NCBI GenBank assembly: GCA_964494475.1 | Contig: CAZBRS010000010.1 | Coordinates: forward strand, 1 to 64,000 | Direction of reading: 5' to 3' | DNA length: 64,000 bases | DNA from: CAZBRS01 sp964494475 | GTDB lineage: Bacteria; Myxococcota_A; UBA9042; CAZBRS01 | In this document: in pieces, positions 45,425 through 54,087 of the stretch | How positions within the stretch are numbered: the stretch's first letter is position 1 | Layout: every line of letters starts with the position of its first letter | Translations under genes and position numbers: made by a program | Notes under the pieces: model-generated | Databases searched by the model: none | What the model was told of the DNA's origin: nothing | What the model saw: only the letters and a program-made list of their open reading frames with translations

Positions 45425-46174
45425 ATGGGCGGACTCCTCATCCGAGCCGGGACCGACAAGCAGGGCAGGGCCGAGAGCTTCGGCGAGGTGCGCCTGGCCC
45501 CAGGCGACGTCCTGGCGGTGGTCGGCCCCACGGGCTCGGGAAAGAGCCGCCTGTTGGCCGACATCGAGGGGCTGGCCGAGGGCGACAGCCCCTCGCGGCG
45601 CGTGGTGGCCTCCGCCGACGGCGCGACCCCGCGCGTGGCCCGGGTCGCCCAGCAGATGCAGTTCTCGGTCGACCTGCGGGTGGCCGAGTTCCTGGCCCTG
45701 CACGGCCGCGTGGCCTGGGGGCGCGAGGCCGACGTGCCCGTGGCCGCCACCATCGCGTGGGCCAACCGCCTGGTGGGTGAGCCCTTCGAGGGCACGACGC
45801 CGCTGGCGCTGCTCTCCGGGGGGCAATCGCGGGCGCTCATGATCGCCGACGCCCTGCACGTAGCGCGCGCCGACGTGCTGCTGGTCGACGAGATCGAGAA
45901 CGCCGGCATCGATCGCCGCGCCGCGCTCGAGGGCCTCTTGGCCTGCGGCGCCGTGGTGGTGCTGGCCACCCACGATCCGCTGGTGGCGCTCTCGGCGCCC
46001 CGGCGACTCGTGATGAGCGGCGGCGCCGTGCACGCGATGATCGCTCGCACCGCGGCCGAGGGCGCGACGCTCGAGGCCCTGCGGGCCGACGCCGTGCGGC
46101 GCGAGGCCGCCCGCCTGGCGCTGATCCAGGGCGCCGAGGTCGGGGTACACCTGCTGGAGGCAGAGACGACATGA
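45425..46174 (+). CDS. Soluble ABC-type ATPase of the radical SAM cluster
   Basis: A 249-residue ABC ATPase with Walker A GPTGSGKS (34-41), the signature LSGGQSRAL, Walker B VLLVDEIENAG and switch His in THDP. No permease gene adjoins it, so it is likely not a transporter subunit. It could be a soluble ATPase of the kind that assists cofactor loading or enzyme activation (for example SufC or AtwA types); this is inference from context. ATG at 45425 follows directly on the TAG of the HypB-like gene. The stop overlaps the acyltransferase start (ATGA). Confidence 0.88.
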   Translation: MGGLLIRAGTDKQGRAESFGEVRLAPGDVLAVVGPTGSGKSRLLADIEGLAEGDSPSRRVVASADGATPRVARVAQQMQFSVDLRVAEFLALHGRVAWGREADVPVAATIAWANRLVGEPFEGTTPLALLSGGQSRALMIADALHVARADVLLVDEIENAGIDRRAALEGLLACGAVVVLATHDPLVALSAPRRLVMSGGAVHAMIARTAAEGATLEALRADAVRREAARLALIQGAEVGVHLLEAETT

Positions 46175-46929
46175 GCTTCGCCGGACGATTTCGCTTCGCG
46201 CACGCCGTCGCGAGCACCCTGGGGGCTTCGGTGGGAGTGCTGGCCGACGCCGCGGTCGGTCGCCTCCAGCGCGAGCGGGCCAACGGTCATTTCTGGCGCT
46301 GGACGGGTTCGCTCTGCCGCCTGGGTGGCGTCGAGCTGCACGTCGAGGGCAAGGAGCGGCTCGACCCGTCGCGCGGGTGGCTGTTCATGTCGAACCACCG
46401 CAGCTACTGGGACATCCCCGCCATCGGATCGGCCCTCGAGCCCATCCCTCTGCGCATGGTGGCCAAGCGCGAGCTCTTCCGCGTGCCGCTCTGGGGCGCC
46501 GCCATGCTGAAGGCCGAGATCCTGCCCCTCGACCGCTCCGACCGCCAGGCCGCCATCCGCGATCTCGACGTGGCCGCCGACAAGCTGAAGGGTGGGCTGT
46601 CGGTCTGGATCGCCCCCGAGGGCACGCGCTCGCGCGACGGCTCCCTCGGCCGCTTCAAGAAGGGCGGCTTCATGCTGGCGCTGAAGACCGGCTGCCCCAT
46701 CGTTCCCGTAGGCGTGGCCGGCACCGAGCGCATCGCCCCCGTCGATCGCTTCGAGATCGTACGGGGCGGCCCGGTGGCGGTGGTGGTGGGCGAGCCCATC
46801 GACGTGGCGGCCTACGCCGGCCGCGACGACGGGCGTGAGGCCCTGATGGAGGACGTACGGGTCGCCCTGACGACCCTGCTGGCCAGAGCCGAGAGCATCG
46901 TCGCGAACCAACAAGGAGACCCCCGATGA
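46171..46929 (+). CDS. 1-acylglycerol-3-phosphate acyltransferase-like (PlsC family)
   Basis: A 252-residue membrane-associated acyltransferase. Its HX4D motif is NHRSYWD (His76, Asp81), and the second block PEGTRSRDGSLGRFKKG matches the PlsC phosphate-binding motif. The enzyme transfers an acyl chain to lysophosphatidic acid in phospholipid synthesis, though relatives have other acceptors. It is coupled by ATGA to the ABC ATPase and to the dipeptidase downstream. Whether it belongs functionally to the radical SAM cluster or only shares a transcript is unclear. Confidence 0.9.
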   Translation: MSFAGRFRFAHAVASTLGASVGVLADAAVGRLQRERANGHFWRWTGSLCRLGGVELHVEGKERLDPSRGWLFMSNHRSYWDIPAIGSALEPIPLRMVAKRELFRVPLWGAAMLKAEILPLDRSDRQAAIRDLDVAADKLKGGLSVWIAPEGTRSRDGSLGRFKKGGFMLALKTGCPIVPVGVAGTERIAPVDRFEIVRGGPVAVVVGEPIDVAAYAGRDDGREALMEDVRVALTTLLARAESIVANQQGDPR

Positions 46930-48386
46930 GCAGCCCCCTGGACAACCTGGAACCCAAGAGCCTCTGGAGCCACTTCGACCTGCTCCGCAGCACGCCCCGC
47001 GCCTCCGGGAGCGAGAAGCAGGTGCGCGACAAGATCGAAGCCTGGGCGAAGCAGCTCGGCTACGGCACGCGCGTCGACGCCGCCGGCAACCTGGTCGTGA
47101 AGGTCCCCGCGACCCCCGGTCGCGAGACGGCCCCGATCGTCGTGCTGCAGGGCCACCTCGACATGGTGTGCGAAAAGAACGAGGGCACGGCCTTCGACTT
47201 CGACACGGAGCCCATCACCATCCTCCGCGACGGCGACTGGATCCACGCCGACAACACCACCCTCGGCGCCGACAACGGCATCGGCGTGGCGGCCTCCATG
47301 GCCGCGGCCGACGATCCGTCGGTGGTGCGTGGGCCCCTCGAGCTGCTGTTCACGGTACAGGAAGAGACCGGCCTCGACGGGGCCTTCGCCCTCGACGGCC
47401 GCCTCCTCGACGGGCGCATCCTCTTGAACCTCGACTCCGAGGAGTGGGGCGACTTCTTCGTGGGCTGCGCCGGTGGCGGCAACAGCACCCTCGAGCTGGC
47501 ACTGAAGCGGGCCCCCGCCACGGCGGGCCACGTGGCGCTCACGTTGCGCGTCGACGGCCTGCTGGGCGGGCACTCGGGCCTGAACATCGTCGACAACCGC
47601 GCCAACGCGGTGAAGCTGCTGGCCTACACGCTGCAGGCCTTCCGCCGTGCCGGCGTGCCCTTCGCGCTGACGACGCTGCACGGCGGCGACAAGCACAACG
47701 CCATTCCCCGCGAAGCCTGGGCCGTGCTCACGGCGGCCCCGGCCGACGTTCCGCGGCTCGGCCAGCTGGCAGCGGCCCGCAAGGCCGACTTCCTGCTCGA
47801 GTTCGGGGCCCGCGAGCCCGCCCTCGACGTCTCGCTCAAGCCGCGGGCCGAGGCCGGCAGCTCGCTCGACGGCGCGACGCGCGACCGCGTGATCGACCTC
47901 CTCATCGCCCTGCCGCATGGCGTCGACACCATGAGCCAGGACATCAAGGGCATGGTCGAGACCTCGACGAACGTAGCGCGCGTACGCGTCGAAGGCGACG
48001 TGCTCACGGTGCTCACGTCCACCCGCAGCTCCGTGAAGCCGCCCCTCGAGAACCTGCGCGATCGCATCCGCGCCATCGCCGATCTGTCCGGCGCGACGAT
48101 CACCCACGGCGAGGCCTACCCGGGCTGGCAGCCCGACATGACCTCGCCCCTCCTGAAGACCTGCGAAGACGTCTACGAGAAGCTCCACGGTCGGCGTCCC
48201 CGCGTCACCGCCATCCACGCCGGCCTCGAGTGCGGCGTCATCGGCGAGCGCGTGCCCGGCATGCGCATGATGTCGTTCGGGCCCGATCTCCGCGACGTGC
48301 ACAGCCCGCGCGAGAAGGTCAGCATCTCGACCACGGCCCTTTTCTGGGACTACCTCAAGGCCCTGCTGGCCGAGCTCTCGGCCTGA
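46926..48386 (+). CDS. pepD: Aminoacyl-histidine dipeptidase (PepD/Xaa-His family)
   Basis: A 486-residue M20-type metallopeptidase that cleaves dipeptides such as carnosine in the cytoplasm. HLDMVCEKN provides the first metal His and Asp, TLGADNGIG the bridging Asp, and QEETGLDG the catalytic Glu pair. LLGGHSGLNI is the family motif between domains, and a C-terminal HAGLECG gives the last His. Length and order match PepD closely. The ATG at 46926 overlaps the acyltransferase stop (ATGA) and follows AAGGAG. Confidence 0.95.
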   Translation: MSSPLDNLEPKSLWSHFDLLRSTPRASGSEKQVRDKIEAWAKQLGYGTRVDAAGNLVVKVPATPGRETAPIVVLQGHLDMVCEKNEGTAFDFDTEPITILRDGDWIHADNTTLGADNGIGVAASMAAADDPSVVRGPLELLFTVQEETGLDGAFALDGRLLDGRILLNLDSEEWGDFFVGCAGGGNSTLELALKRAPATAGHVALTLRVDGLLGGHSGLNIVDNRANAVKLLAYTLQAFRRAGVPFALTTLHGGDKHNAIPREAWAVLTAAPADVPRLGQLAAARKADFLLEFGAREPALDVSLKPRAEAGSSLDGATRDRVIDLLIALPHGVDTMSQDIKGMVETSTNVARVRVEGDVLTVLTSTRSSVKPPLENLRDRIRAIADLSGATITHGEAYPGWQPDMTSPLLKTCEDVYEKLHGRRPRVTAIHAGLECGVIGERVPGMRMMSFGPDLRDVHSPREKVSISTTALFWDYLKALLAELSA

Positions 48387-48421
48387 CCCGCACCGCCGCC
48401 GGCCGAAGACGGGTCCCGCCC

Positions 48422-49585
48422 TTGTCGAACCGCTCCACCACGCTCGTGCTCGTCGGGCTGCGCCTGCTGGTGCTGAACCTGACGTACTTCTTCCTGCCGC
48501 TCTACCTGCGCTCCATCGGGGTGACGGGCTGGTGGAACGGCTTGTTGCTCGCCCTGTTCGCGGTCACGGCCTTCCTGTCGGCCTTCCAGACCGGCCTGTT
48601 CACCGACCGCTATCCCATCCGCTACCTCGCGGCAGCGGGCTTCCTGCTCATGGCCGTGTTCGAGCTGGCCGTCACGCGCACCACGACCATGCCGGCGCTG
48701 GTGATCATCTTCCTGACGGGGGGCCTCGGCAATACGCTGCTCGAGATCTCGCTGTCGGCCTACGTGCTGAAGACGGGCGACGACGCCCGCCCGGGAGCGT
48801 GGTTCGGGGCCTACTACACGACCCAGGGCCTCAGCATCGGCGCGGGCATCCTGCTGGGCGGCCAACTGGTGGGTCGGGGCGGGTACGACGTGGCGTTCAA
48901 CGCCGCGGCGGTGGCCTTCCTCGGTGCGGCGTTCGTCGCGCTGCGGCTGGCCGACACCAGCCGCGTGCGCGTCAAGCTGGCGGAGTACGCCTCGCACCTC
49001 GCGGCGCGCGACGCGCTCTGGCTCACGGCGGCCTTCTTCCTGCTGTCGCTGCACTGGGGCGCCGAGATGACGTCGGTGGCTCCGTTCCTCCGGGACGACC
49101 TCGACCTCGACCCCATCCAGACCGGCTATTACATGGGCGCCGCGCTGCTCGGGTTGGCGCTGGCGGCCCACGTCGCCGGGAGGGCGTACGACGCCGGAGT
49201 GGGGCTGCCCGCCCTGGCGCTCGTGGGGCTGCTGCTCTCGGGGCTGGGCCACGTGGTCATGGTCGTGCCCTGGCCCCTGGCCTCCTGGGCGGTGCGCCTG
49301 CTGCACGAGGCCGGCGACGGGATCGCGGGGGTGGTGCTGTTCCTGCTGCTCTTCAGGATCTTCCCGCGCGAGCGCATCGGCGGGCTCGCGTCCTTCGTGG
49401 CGACCGCCACCATCGTGGGGCGGCTGGTGGGCACCCTCGGCTTCGCACCTCTCGGCGACGCCCTCGGCTACCGCTGGCCGCTGGTCGTATCGGGGCTGCT
49501 CACCGTCGTCGCGATCCTCCCCCTGTGGCGCGTACTCGGGGTACGAACTGCCGGCCTCCCCGCGGAAAACTTGTCCACGCCCTGA
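48422..49585 (+). CDS. Major facilitator superfamily transporter
   Basis: A 387-residue inner-membrane protein with about 12 hydrophobic spans and loop sequences such as TGLFTDRYPIRYL (the loop 2-3 region of MFS carriers, GxxxDRxGRR-like). Substrate not predictable. The start is uncertain: no ATG or GTG is found in frame near the expected beginning, and TTG at 48422 gives a sensible N-terminus (SNRSTTLVLVGLRLLVLNL), though its Shine-Dalgarno is weak. The gene follows pepD by 35 bases and may be co-transcribed. Confidence 0.85.
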   Translation: MSNRSTTLVLVGLRLLVLNLTYFFLPLYLRSIGVTGWWNGLLLALFAVTAFLSAFQTGLFTDRYPIRYLAAAGFLLMAVFELAVTRTTTMPALVIIFLTGGLGNTLLEISLSAYVLKTGDDARPGAWFGAYYTTQGLSIGAGILLGGQLVGRGGYDVAFNAAAVAFLGAAFVALRLADTSRVRVKLAEYASHLAARDALWLTAAFFLLSLHWGAEMTSVAPFLRDDLDLDPIQTGYYMGAALLGLALAAHVAGRAYDAGVGLPALALVGLLLSGLGHVVMVVPWPLASWAVRLLHEAGDGIAGVVLFLLLFRIFPRERIGGLASFVATATIVGRLVGTLGFAPLGDALGYRWPLVVSGLLTVVAILPLWRVLGVRTAGLPAENLSTP

Positions 49586-49715
49586 CATCCGGATCAGGGG
49601 CGGCCTCCGCTCTCCCTTCGCGGCCGGGGCGCGAACCCATGGCCGCGACGAAGGTTCGAGGGCCCCGCGCTTTCGGGGAATCAACGGCACCGTCGTTGCA
49701 TTGATACGGGAGGGA

Positions 49716-49755
49716 TTGACACCTCGTTGACAAGCCGCGCTGCGCGGCGTACCAA
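49716..49755 (+). promoter_or_regulatory. Candidate leaderless promoter with two TTGACA boxes before the S41 protease
   Basis: TTGACA occurs at 49716-49721 and again at 49727-49732. The second is followed at 17 bases by TACCAA (49750-49755), then seven bases to the ATG at 49763. The first copy has no matching -10 and may be a regulator site. Confidence 0.5.
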
Positions 49756-49762
49756 GGTGGCC

Positions 49763-51751
49763 ATGAAGCGCACTCTCGCCCTCTCGCTGCTCGTCGTCTT
49801 CGCCACCGGCGTCCTGTCGCTGGCCTGCGATCTTCCTCCGTCCACACGGCTCGCCTCGGCCGAGCCCGGGGCGGCGACCGTGCGCGTGGTGGCCGGCGCT
49901 CGCGCCGAGCCCGCCGAGCCGCAGGTCGAGCCCCGCCAGCCGCTGGCCGGCCCCGTCGTGCCCTCGGAGGACCCGAAGGCGTCCCCCCCCGACGAGAAGC
50001 TCGACGACAGCGACGAGGACAAGGAGAACGACTACTGGAGCGACGTGAAGTTCGGGAAGCGCCAGTTCGAAGAGGTGCTCTCTTACGTCGACGACTACTA
50101 CATCGACGACGACTTCAACGCGCAGAGGGCCTTCGCCGAGGCCGCCAACTTCGCGCTCGGCGCCGCGATCGAGGATCTTCGCCTCGAGCTGCTGCCGGTG
50201 TCGTTCCACAAAGCGCGCAAGGGCCACGCCGACGAAGAGGGCGAGCTCGACGGCAAGACGTTCTCGCTGCAGGCCGACGACCCGTTCCTCGTGCACGTGG
50301 CCCCCAAGGCCGCAAAGGACAAGCCCAAGAAGCGCCTCGACGACGACGCCCTGCGCGAACTCAAGCGCAAGTCGCGCGAGCGCAGCCAGCTGCTCGAGGC
50401 CGAGTGGGCGAAAATACCGTTCACGCGCAAGGAGTTCGACCGCGTCATCGCCTACGTGCGCAGCCTCGAGAAGGGCGACCGCGCGGCCTGGGAGCAAGGC
50501 CCCGGGTTCACGACGCCGTTGCCCCCCGTCAAGATGAGCCGGGCCTGGATCTCCGCCTCCCAGGGCTACCTCTTCTCGCTCGACCCGCACTCGACGCTCG
50601 TCAACCGCAAGGCCTGGGACGAGTCGGTCAAGGAGACCGAGGACGGCTCGTTCGACGGCATCGGCGCGATCCTCGTGAAGCGCGGCGACGACGTGCTCAT
50701 CGAGAGCCCGATCGAAGGGCAACCCGCCCACAAGGTGGGGTTGCGCGCGGGCGACACCATCCTGCGCGTCGACGACGTCGACGTCTCGGGCAAGGAGTTG
50801 ACCAAGGTCGTCAAGATGATCCGCGGGCCCCGCGGCACCAACGTCAAGCTCTCGCTGCGCCGCATCTCGGAGCCCGACGATCTCGAGGTGGTGATCACGC
50901 GGGCCCACATCGACGTGCCCAACGTCCAGGGACGATTGCTGAACGATCACAACGACGTAGGCTACGTCAAGGTCACGGGCTTCGTCGAGTCGACCCCCAT
51001 GAAGCTCGAAGAAGAGCTCGGTCGACTCGCGCGCAAGACGACCACCGGGCGCCTGCGCGGCCTGGTGCTCGATCTCCGCAACAACCCCGGCGGCCTGCTC
51101 GACGCGGCCATCGCGCTCTCCGATCTCTTCCTCGAGCGGGGCAAGATCGTCATCGTGAAGAACTCGTTCAAGAACTCGCTCTTCAGCCTGAAGCGCGACG
51201 AGGTGCACGAGGCGAACTCCGGCGACGACCACCTCGCGCCGCTGGTCGTGCTGATCAACGAGGGCTCCGCGTCGGCCTCCGAGATCGTGGCCAGCGCGCT
51301 GCAGGAGAACGGCCGCGGGCTGGTGGTCGGGCGTCGCAGCTTCGGCAAGGCCACCGTGCAAACGCTCCTCAGCCCCAAGCGCGGCGAGGGCTACTACATC
51401 AAGCTGACCGTGTCGCGCTACTACGGCCCCCGCGCCAAGACGCTCCAGGCCGTGGGCGTGGTGCCCGACGTCGAGACCTCCGAGGAGCCCGGCAAGCCGA
51501 TGCCGGTCTCGTTCCGCGAAGAAGACCTGACGCACCACCTCGACCGCGTCGACGAAGACGACTCGAGCGAGGTGAACCGCGGTCTGGTGGCGCGCGTCTC
51601 GCCGTGCGTCAAGAAGCGCGGCATCGCCGAGCGCCTCTTCAAGGCGAACCCGAACGCGGCCCTGAAGTTCGACTACGAGCTCTACCTGGCGGCCGACGTC
51701 CTCGAGTGCCTCGCCGACGCCAAGGTGAGCCGGGCCCAGCCCGCGCCGTGA
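49763..51751 (+). CDS. S41-family C-terminal-processing-type protease lipoprotein
   Basis: A 662-residue lipoprotein (lipobox SLAC, Cys22) with an Asp/Glu/Pro-rich linker, a PDZ domain (about 330-405; GLRAGDTILRVDDVDVSG) and the S41 catalytic core. NEGSASASE supplies the catalytic Ser and FGKATVQ the catalytic Lys, as in CtpA/Prc. Such proteases trim the C-termini of periplasmic or thylakoid proteins. An extra N-terminal domain (about 85-235) of unknown type is unusual. The ATG at 49763 gives the signal; it is coupled by GTGA to the radical SAM gene downstream. Confidence 0.95.
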   Translation: MKRTLALSLLVVFATGVLSLACDLPPSTRLASAEPGAATVRVVAGARAEPAEPQVEPRQPLAGPVVPSEDPKASPPDEKLDDSDEDKENDYWSDVKFGKRQFEEVLSYVDDYYIDDDFNAQRAFAEAANFALGAAIEDLRLELLPVSFHKARKGHADEEGELDGKTFSLQADDPFLVHVAPKAAKDKPKKRLDDDALRELKRKSRERSQLLEAEWAKIPFTRKEFDRVIAYVRSLEKGDRAAWEQGPGFTTPLPPVKMSRAWISASQGYLFSLDPHSTLVNRKAWDESVKETEDGSFDGIGAILVKRGDDVLIESPIEGQPAHKVGLRAGDTILRVDDVDVSGKELTKVVKMIRGPRGTNVKLSLRRISEPDDLEVVITRAHIDVPNVQGRLLNDHNDVGYVKVTGFVESTPMKLEEELGRLARKTTTGRLRGLVLDLRNNPGGLLDAAIALSDLFLERGKIVIVKNSFKNSLFSLKRDEVHEANSGDDHLAPLVVLINEGSASASEIVASALQENGRGLVVGRRSFGKATVQTLLSPKRGEGYYIKLTVSRYYGPRAKTLQAVGVVPDVETSEEPGKPMPVSFREEDLTHHLDRVDEDDSSEVNRGLVARVSPCVKKRGIAERLFKANPNAALKFDYELYLAADVLECLADAKVSRAQPAP

Positions 51752-52713
51752 CCCACGCCGACGAGCCAACAGCCGGAGGACCGCCCCCCGCGCGCCGCCA
51801 CGTCTTCGGGCCCGTGCCCTCGCGTCGCCTGGGCCGGTCGCTGGGCGTCGACCTGCTGCCCTCCAAGACCTGTACGCTCGACTGCGTCTACTGCCAGGTG
51901 GCGCGCACCACGTGCCACACCGTCGAGCGCAGCTCCCACGTGGACCCCGAGGTCGTGCTCGGCGAGGTGCGCGACGTGCTGGCGAGCGCACGCACCGTCG
52001 ACGCCGTCACGTTCTCGGGCACGGGCGAGCCTACCTTGAGCCTCGAACTCGGCCCCGTGCTGCGCGGTCTGCCGACGCTCGGCACCTTCCGGCGCGTCGT
52101 CATCACCAACGGCACGCTGTTGTGGCGGGCCGACGTGCGCCGCGACCTCGAAGCCGCCGAGTTGGTCATCCCCACGCTCGATGCGGTCACCGAAGCCACC
52201 TTCCGCGCCGTGCATCGCCCCGCGCCGGGGCTCTCGGTCGCGCAGCACCTCGACGGGCTCGAGCGCTTCTCGGCCGAGTACCGGGGCGAGATCTGGCTCG
52301 AGGTCATGCTGGTGGCCGGCTTGAACGACGCCGACGCCGACCTCGACGCGCTGGCGGTGGAGCTCGGGCGCCTGCGCGCCGACCGCGTGCAGTTGAACAC
52401 CGTGGTGCGCACGCCCTCCGAACAGGCGCTGGCGCGGCCCGTGTCCGCCAGCCGCATGCTCGCCCTTCGCGACCGCCTGGCCGCGTCCCACCCCTTCGTC
52501 GAGGTGATCGGCCGCTTCGAGGGCTCGGGCGAGGGCGTCGCCGGGTTCTCCGAGACCGATCTGCTCGACCTGCTCGAACGCCACCCCAGCTGCGTCGACG
52601 ACATGGCCGAGTCGCTCTCGGCCTCGCGCGACGAGATCGAGGGCGTCGTGGCGCGCCTGCTCGCCGAGGGGCGCTTGAAGGTCGACGCCAACGGCTGCCT
52701 CTCCGTTTCCTGA
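51748..52713 (+). CDS. Radical SAM protein of the COG0731 type
   Basis: A 321-residue protein with the family start FGPVPSRRLGRSLGVDLLP and the cluster motif CTLDCVYC (C42, C46, C49), followed by TGEPT. This group (COG0731) is named after wyosine synthetase but is widespread in bacteria, which do not make wyosine, so its substrate here is unknown. A C-terminal winged-helix-like part (about 265-321; ETDLLDLLERHPSCVDDM) may bind nucleic acid or protein. The GTG start overlaps the protease stop (GTGA). Confidence 0.9.
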   Translation: MTHADEPTAGGPPPARRHVFGPVPSRRLGRSLGVDLLPSKTCTLDCVYCQVARTTCHTVERSSHVDPEVVLGEVRDVLASARTVDAVTFSGTGEPTLSLELGPVLRGLPTLGTFRRVVITNGTLLWRADVRRDLEAAELVIPTLDAVTEATFRAVHRPAPGLSVAQHLDGLERFSAEYRGEIWLEVMLVAGLNDADADLDALAVELGRLRADRVQLNTVVRTPSEQALARPVSASRMLALRDRLAASHPFVEVIGRFEGSGEGVAGFSETDLLDLLERHPSCVDDMAESLSASRDEIEGVVARLLAEGRLKVDANGCLSVS

Positions 52714-52731
52714 CCTGGGTGCCGCTTCCCC

Positions 52732-52761
52732 TTGTCGGCCGACCGCTTGCTCGGATACCAT
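52732..52761 (+). promoter_or_regulatory. Candidate promoter for the small membrane protein/dehydrogenase pair
   Basis: TTGTCG (52732-52737), an 18-base spacer and TACCAT (52756-52761), 35 bases before the GTG start. Confidence 0.5.
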
Positions 52762-52795
52762 CCGGGCGTCCACCGCCGCATCGAGGGGGCGCCGC

Positions 52796-53050
52796 GTGTC
52801 CTGGCCGATCTTTCTCCTGTCCATCCTCGTCCCGGGGGCCGGCTTCGCGCTCCGGCGCGACCTCGTGACGTTCGCGCTGGTGTTCGCGACCGTCGGGCTC
52901 TCGTACGCGAGCTACCACGTGCTCGTGAGCGGCTTCAGCTCCCTCGCGTGGGTCCCGACACCCTACCACTACCTGCCCGTCATCGGCGTGGCGCTGCACG
53001 TCGGCGCGGCGGTCCGCTCCGCCCGCCCCGAACCGAGGAGGAAGGCATGA
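52796..53050 (+). CDS. Small membrane protein, two helices
   Basis: An 84-residue protein with two hydrophobic stretches (about 4-22 and 25-47) and a third weaker one (about 58-72), so it should lie in the inner membrane. No family recognised. The GTG at 52796 is chosen because GAGGGGG precedes it and the ORF is in frame with good codon use. Its stop forms ATGA with the start of the dehydrogenase, implying they are co-expressed. It would be missed by filters for short ORFs. Confidence 0.65.
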   Translation: MSWPIFLLSILVPGAGFALRRDLVTFALVFATVGLSYASYHVLVSGFSSLAWVPTPYHYLPVIGVALHVGAAVRSARPEPRRKA

Positions 53051-54075
53051 GAGCCGTCGTCATCCGCGAGCATGGCGGGCCCGAGGTCTTGCACGTCGAG
53101 GATCTGCCCATCCCCGAGCCCGGTCCGGGCGAGGCACGCCTGGCCGTCAAGGCGTGCGGGCTGAACCACATCGACCTCTGGCTGCGCCGGGGCGAGCCCA
53201 AGGGGGCCTTCCACCTGCCCCGGGTGCCCGGCGCCGACTTCTCGGGGGTGGTCGACGCGGTGGGCCCCGGCGTCGACCCCGCCTGGCTGGGTCGCGAGGT
53301 CGTGTCGGCCCCCCAGACCAGCTGTGGCGCCTGCGCCGCGTGCGCCTCGGGAAACCAGAACCTGTGCAAGGAGTGGGGCATCTACGGCGAGGTCTTCGAC
53401 GGCGGCTGCCGCGAGTACGCGGTGGTCTCGGCGCGCGGGCTGTTCGACAAGCCGCCCCAGTACTCCCACGCCGAGTGCGCCACGTTGCCGCTCGTCTTCC
53501 TCACCGCGTGGCACATGCTGGTCACGCGGGCGCAGCTCCGACCCGGCATGACGGTGCTCATCCACGCGGCGGGCAGCGGCGTGTCCTCCGCCGGCATCCA
53601 GATCGCCCGGCTCTGGGGAGCACGCATCCTCACCACGGCGGGCTCCGACGACAAGCTCGAGCGCGCTCGCGCGCTCGGCGCCGACCATGGCATCAACTAC
53701 ACGCGCGAAGACGTGGTGAAGCGAGCCCGCGAGTTGGCCGGGCGCGACGGCATCGACATCGTGTTCGACCACGTGGGCGCCGACGTGTTCGGGGCCAGCC
53801 TGAAGCTCCTGAAGCGGGGCGGCACCTTCGTGACGTGCGGCACGACCAGCGGAAACCGCGTCGAGCTCGACCTTCGCTACGTCTTCTTCCGGGGCCTCTC
53901 GATCCTGGGCTCGACCATGGGCACCCTCGGCGAGTCGGCCGAGATCATGCGCCTCGTGACGCAGGGGCGGCTGCACCCCGTGCTCGATCGCACCTTCCCC
54001 GTCGAACGCATCCGCGAGGCCCACGAACACCTCGAGGCGCGCCGCGCCTTCGGCAAGGTCGTGGTCACGTTCTGA
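53047..54075 (+). CDS. Zinc-binding medium-chain dehydrogenase/reductase
   Basis: A 342-residue oxidoreductase (quinone reductase or alcohol dehydrogenase type). The catalytic part carries GxxHxD-like CGLNHIDLWLRRG. The structural-zinc lobe has four Cys in CGACAACASGNQNLC. The NAD(P) fold has IHAAGSGVSSAGIQIARLWGA in place of the usual AxxGGVG. It lacks the GHE catalytic-zinc segment, so it may be quinone-oxidoreductase-like despite the structural lobe. The ATG overlaps the small membrane protein's stop (ATGA). Substrate unknown. Confidence 0.92.
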   Translation: MRAVVIREHGGPEVLHVEDLPIPEPGPGEARLAVKACGLNHIDLWLRRGEPKGAFHLPRVPGADFSGVVDAVGPGVDPAWLGREVVSAPQTSCGACAACASGNQNLCKEWGIYGEVFDGGCREYAVVSARGLFDKPPQYSHAECATLPLVFLTAWHMLVTRAQLRPGMTVLIHAAGSGVSSAGIQIARLWGARILTTAGSDDKLERARALGADHGINYTREDVVKRARELAGRDGIDIVFDHVGADVFGASLKLLKRGGTFVTCGTTSGNRVELDLRYVFFRGLSILGSTMGTLGESAEIMRLVTQGRLHPVLDRTFPVERIREAHEHLEARRAFGKVVVTF

Positions 54076-54087
54076 CGAGGCTCCCGT

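Noticed and set aside
48350..51991. A 1213-codon minus-strand reading frame opposite the MFS transporter and protease
   Set aside because: Spans two recognisable genes and an intergenic gap in antisense, with no Shine-Dalgarno sequence and no recognisable domain.
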